From: Malurus cyaneus samueli
Taxonomy: Eukaryota > Chordata > Aves > Passeriformes > Maluridae
Direction of reading: 5' to 3'
Length of the DNA: 64,000 nucleotides
Assembly (NCBI GenBank): GCA_009741485.1
Contig: CM019218.1
Span: 45,036,840 to 45,100,839 of the forward strand
Shown here: one piece after another, positions 13,401-25,700 of the stretch
Position numbering within the stretch: the first letter of the stretch is position 1
Layout: each line of letters opens with the position of its first letter
The notes under the pieces: model-generated
Databases searched by the model: none
What the model was told of the DNA's origin: nothing
What the model saw: the letters and a program-made list of their open reading frames with translations, nothing else
Program-made: the position numbers and the translations under genes

Positions 13401-16108
13401 TTCTCTGAATACAACTAACAGCTTTTCCTAGTATTTAAGAGCCAGTTATACTCCTCAGTTTGAGGAAAGAAAGAAGGGGTGATTTTTGTTCTTTCAGTGA
13501 TGAAAGGCACCTAGCAATTTGGATGTTCAAGTGGAAAGAATGCAAGAGATTCCACTTTCAAAGAGCTCAGCAGCCACATTTTGCAAGCCAGGACCTTCTT
13601 CAGCACTTCCAAGTGGCATATCAAAGATACAACCTGAAATCAGGACTGACATTTGAAAAACTCTGACCACTCTGCATTCATGAAATCTTTTTACCTCATG
13701 CCCAGAAATCAATTTACACATTTGATTTCCCAGGACAGCACACTCAGTGAAAGAAAGGCACATATCTGAGGTGGATTACAAGGCAGTATTCCTGATATAG
13801 CTGTAATCAAACTGAAACAAGAAGAGGGAACGTTGAAGGCTTGGGACTGAGAAAAACAATCATCACTCTGCACTAAAACCTGATGAAAAGGAGACAGAGA
13901 AATGGGAAAATAAATCTTGAGACCAGTAGCTCACAACAAAATGTTCTCAGCTGAAAATAAAGATGTCATTGTCAGAAATGTCTAAGGATGAAGTTTTATT
14001 TCACTTAACAGAAGTATCCAAAAATGTCTCTGAATTAAAAACTAAAATAATTAAGGATATATATATTAAGACTATATATGCAAAATATATTTTCAATATT
14101 CTTAAATTAAGAATACAAGAATTTTTAAGTTAGCACAAAAGAATCTAGTGAGGCATCCTCCTCTGAAGTATTCATTGCAGTATTTTGGAATTACATAGAC
14201 TGAATTTATACTGCCTTTCCAGGGCAGCAGCTCAGTGATGCCAACCCAGCCCATAGAGACTGAACTGTACACCAGGCGTTAATAGAGCAGGACTGCTTGC
14301 TTGAATCAGGATGTAAAACTGACAACAGCCATAGCATTCAGCATGTGAAGAATTCTGGGATATCATTATTGCCAGGCACATAGTTTGGGGCTCTTGTGTT
14401 CAGTGTATTCTGTCCTGAGGTATAAAAGACTGCATCAAACAGGAAACTTGGGGAATTTAAATTAGCTTTTATTTTCTTTCTGTTCATATGCCCCAGTTAG
14501 AGCACTTACCTTTCTTCCTAGTACCTCCTGCCAAATTTTAAAAACACAAGCATGTAACAAAGAAGCATTGTAGTAAACACTGGTGCACTAATTTAACTCT
14601 CAGCTAATACCACACTTGCGTTGGTCTTGGCCTGATTACTGCAGTCTGATGATCTTTAAAAGCAAAGGACACTTCAGGAAAGTTATCAGGAATTGCCTTT
14701 TCATACCATTTTCCCCAGGTGGTAAGAGAGAATCATGTAAGGATCTGGCAACCCAATCACACCACGTGGGAAAATAAAAGGGAGTTTTGTCAGTGCCTTC
14801 GGTAGATGTGAGACCAAGGTGCAGGTGAACTCAAACAATGTGGAAAGGCAGTAAAGATGACACTGTGGACCTAAACCCAGAATGTGATGATCAAATATCA
14901 ACATCTAACTCCACAGCTACACACCCAAACAAAATCAGCCTGGTTTTCAAAGGTCTGAGCAGCCACCAACTCCAACAGCAATTCCAAGTTTTCACTTCTG
15001 AAAGCCCGCAGCTTTCACACAATTGTCTAAAGGACATCTCAGCTCAGGCTTTCCTATTAAAAAGTTCAGACACTGGAGTTACATAATAATAAATACATTC
15101 ATAAAAAAATTAAGTTGTCTCTATTGTATTGTTTACTTAGTTGTGAAAACTTGCCTTTTCAATTTAAAGTGTTTCAGTATATTTTCCCATGTGAAATATA
15201 AACACAAGTCACATCAGCTTTTATGTAAGAAAATGTAGGCTTCTAGTGCTCATAATAACAAAACCATGAGAAGTGAAGACATTTATCAAAAAACCCATCA
15301 AGAAACTAGGAGAACTGATTGACAAATCAGTTCAGGTGCTGAGGAAGCCCTGAGCATGTTTCCCCACTTGTCTTGGCAATTCAATATGTACTATTCTGCT
15401 TGAACCTGTAAAAAATACCAACCAAAATGTTGCTACTTGAAATAAGAACAGAGGCAAAAAAATTGCCCTTTGTGCCGAAGTGTCATTTCGTTAACTGCCC
15501 AATTTGGGTACCATTTCAAAGACTCCATGTAACAACAGTTGAGATGAAAAGCTATTTAGTTCCTTACAAAATTCATTGGTTTCAGCTACTTCTAGAAATT
15601 GAGAGAATTAGGTTAGCATTTACATTTCTGCATACCTCCAAGGGATAAAAACAAGCCAATAAATTATAACGGCACAGAGAAATCAATGTGAAAAGCCATA
15701 AAATGTCCTCACAGTGCCAATATGAGCTCTGAGCCTGCCTGCACAAAGTTCAAGCCCATCGTGACCAAGGGATAGATGGTCTTATCAGATGGAACTGAGT
15801 AAACAGGAGAGGAATAAGTCATACATAGAGGAGCTGACTTAAATGAGGAAATAGCAGCATTCAATTTTTCTTTAAATGTGACCACTCAGATTTAGAGCAA
15901 TGAAGAGGCATTTATGAACATTTTAAATTCTCCATAAAGTATTTTTGTCTTGCCAGAAGAAAACTATGGGGTGTAATTCTTGCTTACAGCAGCAACTGTT
16001 TTCCACTGATCTGTGTAAAGAGACAGAAATGTAATTTTCCATATCTGAAGATCCTTTTGCCTTGCCAAAACAACAAGAAACATTATGAGCGTGAGATGTT
16101 TGTCTGGG
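10429..16108. other. Unique AT-rich sequence
   Basis: No gene or interspersed repeat recognised. A very AT-rich patch near 14036-14140 contains the palindrome TTCTTAAATTAAGAA. A candidate 18-nt minus-strand exon is listed at 14527-14510. Confidence 0.6.
14510..14527 (-). other. Candidate 18-nt microexon
   Basis: On the minus strand an acceptor with a T-rich tract ending TTTGGCAG is followed by 18 bases reading EVLGRK and then the donor AAG|GTAAGTG. Length is a multiple of three and both ends fall on codon boundaries in that frame. Splice signals are visible. Real inclusion is unproven, since decoys of this size are frequent. Confidence 0.15.
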
Positions 16109-16128
16109 TTTTTTTTTTTTTTTTTTTT
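16109..16128. repeat. T20 homopolymer
   Basis: Twenty T on the plus strand within unique sequence. Confidence 0.95.
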
Positions 16129-17879
16129 CTCCTTTTAAAGAGAATTGATGTGAAAATAAATGTGAATTTAGGGGGAAAGATACATAACTAGTCTCTTGAT
16201 ATTCTTTATAGCAGGAATTAATCTGAAAGCTGTTTCAAGTAACTAACAAAACGCATATCCATTAAAACCTATATAGATCTCACTGCAAGACAGAAACAGA
16301 ACAGAAACTGGGAAGGTTCTGAGTGGAGCCTTTACGGGGTCTAATTGAAATTTCAATGATAATAGGAGGATTTCTGGTACAAATAGCAAAAAAGACCCAA
16401 AAAATCAGGATTCGATGGTGTTAATTTCAAAATGTAAGGACATACAGTTGAAATAGCCAAGTTACTGAAGAATTGAAAACATGAAGCCTTTAGAATATAT
16501 TTTGGAAGGACCTGGGCAGCCACAGGCCTGTATGACTAATGTTTGTACCTGACAACTTCGTGAAGCCTTTAATAAAGGACAACAGATACCCAGATAAATG
16601 CAAGCTCCTTGTAGGGTCAATAAAGCTGCTCTAAGGGAGAGACCTGCCTTTCCAGCCTCTTGGAGTTAACACAAAATGTCAGCAGCCAAATGAATAAAAG
16701 TGATTTACCTCACATAATCTGGATTTCAAGAAGAGTTGTATAGAGATCTTAATCTAAAATTCTTGAAAGCTAAAAGCTTCAGGATAAGAAGAGAAATTCC
16801 TGAATAGAAAAAGAATCATTTAAAAATTAGGAAACATAGGATGGAACTAAGGATTCAGCTCCCAGTGAAAGGAGGTCATCAGTGAAGTTCATCAGGAGCC
16901 CACACTGGAGTGAAGACAGCATTATAAATCTACAGCTAATTCACACATTGAATACTACAGGAAGCCCTGGCCCTCTCACCTCTGACAAGATAAATTTGAG
17001 CTGGAATATGCTCAGGGAAAGGCAGCAGGAATGATTAAAAGCCAGTCTAAGGAATGACTGATTAGTCTTAGACCCATTAGTCTGGAAAACACCTGACTTA
17101 GGGGGAAAAGGTCTGTAAAAGGATGACTGGCATCAGTGAGGATAGTGAGCAATTCCTTGTTGCCTTCCCCAAATCAGGACCTTGAATCTACTACACCACC
17201 GAACAGCATCTCTGCTCTTCACTCAGGCAGGGTCACCCTGTGAAATGACACTGTGGGTACAAGGAGTTTACACAGGCTCAGGAGGAGACTGAATCAGAAA
17301 ACTGAGTTTTCTTGTTTAGTAGAACACGGGACACAAAAATTGGTCCCTGGGTTTCAGTCAAAAGCTTTGAAGTTGATCATGTTGCAGCTGGGCAGGTGAA
17401 GCTGTTCCGGGGTTACTGCAATATACAGACATGCCAATGTCTCCTGCAGCAAAGATAAAGGATGCCTACACTGAGCTGCATTCATTTTTACCTTCAATTT
17501 CAATCTCTTCCTTGCATCTACGAATACAGAGTCAGAATGCACACAGAATCCAATCAGAAATCTTTCTACACATTGCATTAAGGAACCACCTGATGCTCAT
17601 TCTGCAGTCACTACCTGTAAAATGAGCAAAAGAGCAGCAGATGCTGCAGAATTATTGCTCATGTCCTGGTTTATCCCATTTCCTCTACGAGGAAATCACA
17701 GCTTTGTCCAGTGTCATTTGAAAGCTGCAGTAGGCAATTGCCATAAATGCTGGTCACATTTCTCCAGCTTCATTACAGGCTCCTTGCTGGGCTGGAAACA
17801 GAAAGCTCATTAAACATGACTTGTAGGTCTTAATAGTTAACTTACAGAACAATGAGAGAAGTCTGCTTTAGCTTGGTCC

Positions 17880-18330
17880 AGAAGGTGGCTGCCCTTAATT
17901 GCTTCTTTCAAAGACCCGTTCCTTTGTGAAGAATGGTGGAGAATTGCTGATCATTATTAGCAATTTGCTGGGACACTTAAAACATCAATCTCCTTACACA
18001 GAAATCATTTGCTGAGATTATCACCATTTACACTGCCTGATGAGCTTTTGCTCCTCTTTGCAATTTGGAAGTAGGCCACCCCATTAATAGATTCTCAGAC
18101 AGGTTTAAGCACTAAGGCATTAGTATGTCCCTGCTAGTAATAACAGTGTCATGGCAGAAGTACCAGTGTGCCTACTGAAAGGCAATCACAGAAGTATCTA
18201 TAATCTTTGTTCAAAATTAAATTGTAGCCATGGAAATTAAAATCAGCACTGGTTTGTTGGTTAATGAATTGCTGAGGTCTTACAGAGTAGTTCTAATGTT
18301 AATGAATTAAGGACAGAAACTCCAGTCAAG
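17880..18330. promoter_or_regulatory. Possible conserved non-coding (enhancer-like) block
   Basis: This AT-rich, almost CpG-free block is crowded with homeodomain-type cores (TTAAT, ATTA, TAATGAATTAA), SOX/TCF-like CTTTGT and CTTTCAAAG motifs, and a perfect 7-bp inverted repeat AATTGCT/AGCAATT (17942-17948 and 17959-17965) around GATCATTATT. This composition is typical of vertebrate developmental enhancers. That is a resemblance only; conservation cannot be tested here. Confidence 0.25.
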
Positions 18331-19157
18331 TAGATATTTAACCCTAAAATAGAAAAAATATGGTTCTCCGGTTGCTGTTGAATCACGCTGGGGATGGAGC
18401 TAATGGCATAAAGATGACACATTTTGGTCCAGAACTACGCAACCTTATGCCAGGTACCTCTGCAAAGAACTACCCTTAAGACATGCTTGGAGACCAGCAA
18501 CCACCCCCTCCCTACCTTCACATCTCATTAAAGAGCCTGAGGTTTAGGGGAAGCACTCTGGTCCCCTGTCCCTTAACCTGACCTACTCCAAATTCCCCCC
18601 TCAAGCAGTTGCTGATAGCAACAAACCAGCCACACTCCCAGCTCCTTTTCACAGCTGCATCCTCAAGATGGTGGTGTCACTGGGCCACTGCTGTCCAATA
18701 AAAGGGAGAGATTCTTCATGAAGGGCAGTTCAGGAGTAATTTCTGCCGTTTATCACTGCACCGAAATTTCCTTGGAGTCCTAAAAGCAACCTTAGCTCCT
18801 TCCAATGCCCCGCTCAAAGATGTCAAGGCCGTAAGAAAGAACATTATGATACAAAAACAATAAATGAAGACACAGGAGTTAATGGTTTGGGTGGATATTC
18901 TCCCAAATCCTGACTAAGCATTCTTCAGCACCCTGAAAACATTAATACCTTGTTCCCATGGCAGCAGCTCATTTTAGAGCTGTTTAATTCCACCCAGGAC
19001 TAACGTGTTATTGGAAATTATTCAAGTACCTACTACCAACTTCCTCCCACAGATCCACAGCACGTGAGGCAAGATTCAAAGCTTACTTTGTTACTTTTTG
19101 GCTAAAATTTTGCATTCAAAAAGCAACATAAAAACCCATCACAAGACCTGTACCAGG

Positions 19158-19190
19158 TTAAAATGAAGACAATTCCATTAAAATGAAGAC
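19158..19190. repeat. 13-bp direct repeat
   Basis: TTAAAATGAAGAC occurs at 19158-19170 and again at 19178-19190, a 20-bp spacing. Probably a small local duplication. Confidence 0.85.
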
Positions 19191-19253
19191 TATTTTGGAA
19201 GGAAAGGGAGGTGCAGCATGCAGTTAGCAACTGTGGCAGAGGGTGCTGCTCAC

Positions 19254-19299
19254 CTGGCACAGCCCTTGCGCAACCCAGCAGATTGTGCGGGCTCAAAAC
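19254..19299 (-). other. Candidate 46-nt exon, locally GC-rich
   Basis: A long pyrimidine tract (CCTCCTTCACTCTCTC) and ATTAAAAG acceptor precede 46 bases with several CpGs. These end at the donor CCAG|GTGAGC. Two frames are open, one reading FEPAQSAGLRKGCA. The CpG content stands out from the AT-rich surroundings, as expected for an exon. No homology is recognised. Confidence 0.2.
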
Positions 19300-21326
19300 C
19301 TTTTAATGAGAGAGTGAAGGAGGCTTGAGTAATCAATAAAGCAACGCAATACCTTTGATCTGCTTTTGCTTACTCAAATACCAGCTCCTTAAAAATCTAG
19401 GAAGAAATACAGTAACCACACACACCTACAAAGTAGACTCCTGGAGTTATACATTTACTACTGGTGTACTACCGAACATAGGACAGGTAAAGTAACTGTA
19501 AATTTGCAGGCACCTTTTAAAACGTCCTTCTAGCCAGCTACAGAGAGCTGTGAACTCCCTTACAGTTTAGATGTTAAACCTGAACACATAAAGGACTTCA
19601 AACACCAAGTAGTTAACTACCAGTCAATTTTAAAACAAAAATAATTAACACATATACATGACAGTATTTGCCTTGCAATTAGTTATACACCACACTGTTT
19701 CTCACCACCCTGTTCATTTCCAACCCCTTGCTACCCAAAAAAAGCCAGAAATAGCTCTCTAATTCCTAAAATGTCCCAGGTCCCAGCTCCAGCCATCTTG
19801 CAACTCAGAGCAGTCCAGGAGCTAAGACAGCCCTTCTAGCTACAGTCCTTACAAAGGTATACGCTAATCCAGCTTTCATTAGGGGAATTATCTCTGCTCC
19901 ATATTTTTATGCCATCTTCTGCTCAGAAAACATCTCCCCCTGTCAGGCAGCACCAGCATGTCACTAGAAGTACGAAGAAGAGAAGAGATGAACCAGGAAA
20001 CCAGTAAGTTAAGCAAGGAAACAGGCCTGGGTGCCATGAAGTGACACAGTCTTGAGAAGTAAAATTAAGTTCAGTCCCACAGCAAGCCTGGCTGAAGACT
20101 TCTGTTCCCAACTTTTCCCTGGGACTGTCACCTAGGGCCATCACCATGGCAAGTAATGAAGGCATAAAAGAAGAAAAGTCAAGTGCCCAGCACGGCTGGG
20201 TCCAAGGATGCTGTGCAGTCTCATGTGCAGCCAACAAGCCAATTAGCTATTCTGAACAGTACCACTAAAAAATGACTTCTGAAGACCTTCTGTTCTGTTT
20301 GAAAGCAGAGAGACCCAAATTTGGATCTGTATGCTAAGCCTGGCACATCGCTGAGATGAAGCTCACCAGCAGCAGCAGCAGCAAGGCAGGCGTAGGAGCC
20401 AGCAAAAAAACAACAGAAGCACAAGCTGTACAGTTCCAAGGTGGAAGAGATGTCTTGCTGGCAGGAGAAATACACTATTGTTCCAAAAACAAAAACAAAA
20501 AAAAAGGGAAAAAATACATCCCAAAACAAAACAACAAACAAAACAAACCTGACCTCGCAAGCTTTAGGCACCCTCCTATTGAGACCAATTATGCAAAACT
20601 GGTTTTCTTCCAAGGACACCATCAGACGTAGGTGGACAAATCCCACCGGTACAGGCAGGGTTGCTAAGAAGGCATTTAAGATCAGGAAGATAACATTTAA
20701 ACCCTCCATTACCACAGGAGGGGAAATTCCCATACTTTGTGCTTGCTGGGACACATTCAGCTCTCCTTTTGCTTTACTCTGAAAGTGTCTCAAACTCGCT
20801 GCTGCTGTTTTCCTTGCACACTGAATGTGCTCAGCATGTTTAGGCCCCTTCAGCTACTCCACAACCTCCTTGAGCTAAGAGGGCACTAACAGGTAGAAGA
20901 AAACACTAATGCACTGTCAAAGCTCCTCACAGTGCATTCCTGCAGACAGTTTGCCGTGCTCACAATGTCAGCTCACCTTTAACATTTTGTCCACAGTAAC
21001 TCTATGGTCCTTCTTAGATGGGCTGCACAGCAGCCAGCTCCCAGCCTGGCAAATGCTACCATCCAGTTCAGCATATGACAAATACTTGGATTTATCAAAA
21101 AATAATACCCATTTAATTCCTTTAAGGTCGGTAATGCTGTCTCTTGTCACACAATTGTAGCAGACTTAATCCAAGTAGGAGTAACATGAACTACAACTGT
21201 TGCAGAAGTGCTGGAAGATGCAGATATTTGCAGTATCTAAACCAAGCCAAAGACTTACAAGAGACTCAGGCCAGGTCTGAATGCAAAGGAGTGTATATTT
21301 GAATGTTTGTCAAACAAATTTCTTAC

Positions 21327-21394
21327 CTGGGATTTCTTAATTTCTGTGTAAAGAAACCTCTTGTGCCCAATCACTGGTGAAATAGGCTGTAGTT
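21327..21394 (-). other. Candidate 68-nt coding-like exon
   Basis: The minus strand shows a good acceptor (TTTGCTACTGTTTGCAG) and a strong donor (CCCAG|GTAAGAA) 68 bases apart. Only one frame is open. It reads LQPISPVIGHKRFLYTEI and then four more codons, ending exactly on the codon boundary at the donor. The peptide is charged and mixed rather than low-complexity. I do not recognise the family, and a decoy remains possible. Confidence 0.22.
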
Positions 21395-22466
21395 CTGCAA
21401 ACAGTAGCAAAACCCATTCTATCCTGGAGATGTACTGCAAATATTTCTCAGAGGCAACAGAAGTGAAAACACTTTGATAACTGCTGTTTTACTGGGGAAA
21501 ACAATACTTTCCAGCCATTACAATTATTTTTTTTCCACAGACACAAACCTTGGTCATTTCAAAACAAGCGGGTGTCACTGCCACTGATATATTGCATGTG
21601 AATGCCTCCCTGCCACTTTGCTCTGTCCATTCTTGCCATCATAAAGTAAGCCCATACCTAAGACAGCAAATACCCATCTTTAATAAACTAATGGTCTGTA
21701 TAACATCTATCACAATGGAGCTTTGATGCTAGATTAGAAGCTCTAGGTATTACAAGTAAATAATAATTTTTTAGCCAGGATAATAACAAGAAGCCTAGGT
21801 AAGCAAGACCTAGCAAACAGCTGCAGCAGGCAGAAAAATAAGCACACAAAAATGAAAAATAAACCCAAAAGAACTAGCCTGAAATAGCAAACTTCCTCCT
21901 GAATATTCTATTAGAACCGACAAAAGACTCAAACCTCTCTGAACAGAGTCTCTCTGTAAATTATATTTCCTAATATCATCTTCTAATGGCTGATTAAGCC
22001 TGCAGCCCAGCAAGCCAAGGCAGCCTGCTATCTGATCTCTGCTCACATAGATACTCAGACTGTTCTCTCGGGTACGTAGGCTGCCTTGCCAGATAAACCA
22101 GAGCACAAATCACAGAAAAGAACTGAGCACCACATTCCCTGTCACTTGGCTTTTCACTTATATTTTTATAAAACCACACAGGACAGCAAAATATTTTCAT
22201 AGGTATGAGGCATTTATCCATTGTAGAACAAGTGAAGTGAAAGGCCAGAAAACCACCACCCAGCCAACCTTGCTGCAGAGTGCTTGCTGGGGCAAAATCA
22301 CATGACCTTCTTTCATCTGTAGTAGGAATTCTGCTGATTTTCAAGGCGGAAATCTCAGTGTCTCATTTAGCATATCCAGAAGCTGACACTAAATCTACAG
22401 CAGATTACCTGAAATCAGGATTGTTACAGGTGGGTTTTGCTGAGGTACCTGGAGTTCATAAGCAGA

Positions 22467-22795
22467 AAGGGTCACAGAATAAACTAGGTTGGAAAAGACC
22501 TCTGTGCTCATGCAGTCCAACCTATGACCTAACACCACTTTGTCAACCAGACCATGGCACTGAATGCCACATCCGGTCTTTTCTTAAACACCTCCAGGGA
22601 CAGTGATTCTAACTCCTCCCTGGTCAGCCCATCCCAATGCCTAATCATACTTTCTGTCAATAACTTCTTCCTAATGTCTAAACTAAACGTCCCCTGGTGC
22701 AGCTTAAGACTGTGTCCTCTTGTCTTGTTGCTGATTGCCTGAGAGAAGAGACCGACACCACCTGGCTATAAACTCCTTTCAGGCAGTCATTCCAG
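22467..22795 (-). mobile_element. CR1 LINE 3' end, minus strand
   Basis: Read on the plus strand, this starts with the reverse-complemented CR1 tail 'tcacagaat...ggttggaaaagacc'. It continues through 'gcagtccaacc', 'cacctccagggacagtgatt', 'cttcctaatgtctaaac' and 'tcctttcaggcagtcattcc'. The 3' end is at 22467 and the 5' truncation near 22795. It belongs to a different CR1 subfamily from the copies at 3481-5447. It has no coding capacity. Confidence 0.93.
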
Positions 22796-25700
22796 CATCT
22801 GCTGCTCCAATGAGAAAAAGAAATATCAAATTTGAATCAATTTCCTGGAGTAGCACAATAAGACACAGGAGTCTGTGAACTAGCAGGCCAAATATTCAAC
22901 AAAATCAAGAGTAGCAAGAGAGAGGTATTTTGGTCTGAAAGCATATGGAACTGCTTGGAATTAATATTCTGGCTGACACTTACCAATTACGATCAAAGGT
23001 GTATCTTAAAGCTCACCATAGCAACACCATGATCCAACCACTCAGTGCCTATTTCTGAGAACAACAGAGGAGAGAAAGTAATAAAGAAGCTAAGTCATTA
23101 CTAAATGCTTTGCAATATTTCTGCTCCTCATTTAATAGAGCTGGTGCAGATATGAGAGAAGGAGGCAGGGAAAAACATTGTTTGGTCAGAAATTGGCCAG
23201 CTCGTATCTTGAGATATTTTGGATTCATCTTGAGATTGGATTGAGCTGCAAAGGAGCAGGGAGATGACAGATGAGAAGCCAAAACAGCAATGGTTCTCAC
23301 GCTTCCTTCCAGCTTGCAGTTGTAGGGATGTCAGAGCTTTCAACTCATACACTTGACAGACTCAGTGGTGCAGCTCTAAATTTCCATGGTCCCCATTAAT
23401 CATTTCCCTCAGAGCACCATGGTAGTATACTGTGTGACCCTAAGGGAGAGGGAATTCAATCTTTTTCAGTATACCTTCCTCAGGACTTTTTGGACTGAGA
23501 CACCAGTAGGTGCCTTGGCAGCTGACCACAAACCCTGCCACTGCAACAGATCTGTCTCAGCCTGGAGAAACAGATTGGGTCAGCTGAGGGATGCACCGAT
23601 GTGTTCCTGGTCTCCTGAGGGAGTGTCCACACTCAGGATTGACCTCAAGACACCAGTGTGACTGGGGAAAAGGCTGACAAAGCCTTCACATTACTTTGTT
23701 TAAAGCCTTACATCTACTAAAATAAAACAGCACTTTGTTTCCCAAACTCTTCCATCCCCAAGGCTTAGGAGAGGCAGTCATTATTGCCACTGCCTGGCCT
23801 TAACACCAGGTCAGGGTTGCCCCCTCCCACATCTACTTTGGAGCTGTTTGCTAAGTTGATATCCTGGCAAAATTCAGACTCTGATTTTCTATATTTTAAT
23901 TCTTGAGAGTAAGCCAAGATCTCCAACAATCCTGTTGCCAATACACAGGCACCTGAATAATATGAGAAAGTATTTATTACTAACCAAGTCTGCCTGGGAC
24001 ATCGGGCATGTTCATATCCTAAAGCTGGCTCCAAAGATGGGAAAAATCAATAACACTGTCAACTTCTAGCAACGAAGCTATTGCTTTCTAGCACCTATTT
24101 GTATTTGACATGAAATCAACTTGGGGATCCATGTTGAAAATGTATTCTAACAGTGTCTGACTGAGTAGCAACAGCCAGACTGTAAAAAACAGCTTTGTTT
24201 CTTAATTCAGTTTGTGCCTCACAGAGGATGGGGCATTTAGCCAGATGGAGCAAAGCCTGCAGTACATTTTCCTGGGAGTTGTGCAAGGATAAGTCAACAA
24301 GCAACAACTTAAGACTACACCAGCCTGCTCCAGCCCAACAGGAGCAACTTTCTACTTGCTAGCTGCCAAAATGTAAAAAAATTGAAACTACTTAAAAGAA
24401 AAAAAAACCAGATGAACATAGAAAAAAAAAGGATCAGAGTGTTTCATCACAGCACCCTCTTATCTGCAGTATCATTTGCATAATACAAAGAGTGCTGAAA
24501 AGGAGCTCTGCCTTCATCCGTCAGGAGTTCAGTGTGAAAACTTGCTCAAGTAGATTTAGCTACAGGGTGCTCTGAGGTTATCAGTCAGTGTCCCTGGTTG
24601 CTCCAGTGAAATTTAAAACAGGTTGACTCAACATCATGAAAACAAAGAAACTCAAGCTGCTGGTAAAACATAACCTTTTCTGATGACAGCTGTGAGCTCT
24701 CTCTGGTCCATGTGATATTTTACAGTAAGGACTCCATCAGCAGACAGCTGCAGCACAAAAAGATGATTTTGGAATCAAGGTCAGCTAGAGCTGTTCCACT
24801 AACACCTAAACAACTCATTGCCACGAAAAAATCCTTATCCCACAGGTCCCATGAAATATGGGACAGTTAACACCCTTCCCTGTGTCCTGGGGGTCTGACT
24901 GTGCAGTTTCTGTATAACCAGAAAAGGCAACAGCCTAAGAGGGGATGGAGAGAAGCACTTGCAGAGGATGTCCCTGCAAAGGAGAGCCCGGGGACAGAAT
25001 GGTGAGCCACTGAGCTCTTGCCCTCCTTCAGAGTCCATTTGAGGCTTTAGGAGTGTTCAGAGTCAGCTCAAGCAGCGATATTTGTTTATATTTAAAACTT
25101 CCTGGTATCAGAAAGGTATAAACAAATGGTTCACATGATAAACAATTCCCTGTCCAAGACCAATCAGTAAACATGATACAAATGCTAAGGCATCAGCACA
25201 GACAGTGAAGCAGTAATTGTACACTTGCTGCTGGTCTTCTTCCCCCAAAACAGAAGTTGAACACTGGTTATGGTCTTCTCTTTTGGGCTGGTAGGGGAAT
25301 TTTCCGCACACCTTAGAACACTGTCACTCTTTCCTACAAGCCAGTACATGGCAGCAAACTTTTCAAACCTACAGTTGAATTACAGAGAGCTTTGCAAAAG
25401 CACCAGTGATGTGACTGTGTTGGGGTGCAGGGGGCAGGGGTGAAATATCAGGACTGTGGCCCACAAATGTGAATTCTTAGGGATATAGCTCCAGGTTTTA
25501 ACATCTCAGAAAACGAGGGCCTAATTTCCCTGGCATATCCTCTGCATACCCTCTGACACTATGCCAGGATGCATAAAAAAATAATATGGGATGATTAACT
25601 TGGTCAAAATCAACTTTGATCATCCTAACAAGACTTTTAGTAGACTTCTCAAGATTTACACATGACAGAGTCAATCAATTATAACCTATATTAATGGAGT

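Larger units (their letters stand above)
16129..22466. other. Unique sequence with conserved-looking block
   Basis: No gene that can be named. The stretch holds a likely conserved non-coding block (17880-18330), a short imperfect direct repeat (19158-19190), and two candidate minus-strand exons (19299-19254 and 21394-21327), all listed separately. An A/C-rich patch lies at about 20484-20548. Confidence 0.6.

Noticed and set aside
20221..20793. 190-codon minus-strand open frame
   Set aside because: Much of it is a hydrophobic translation of an A-rich plus-strand patch and a GCT repeat. No domain is recognisable.
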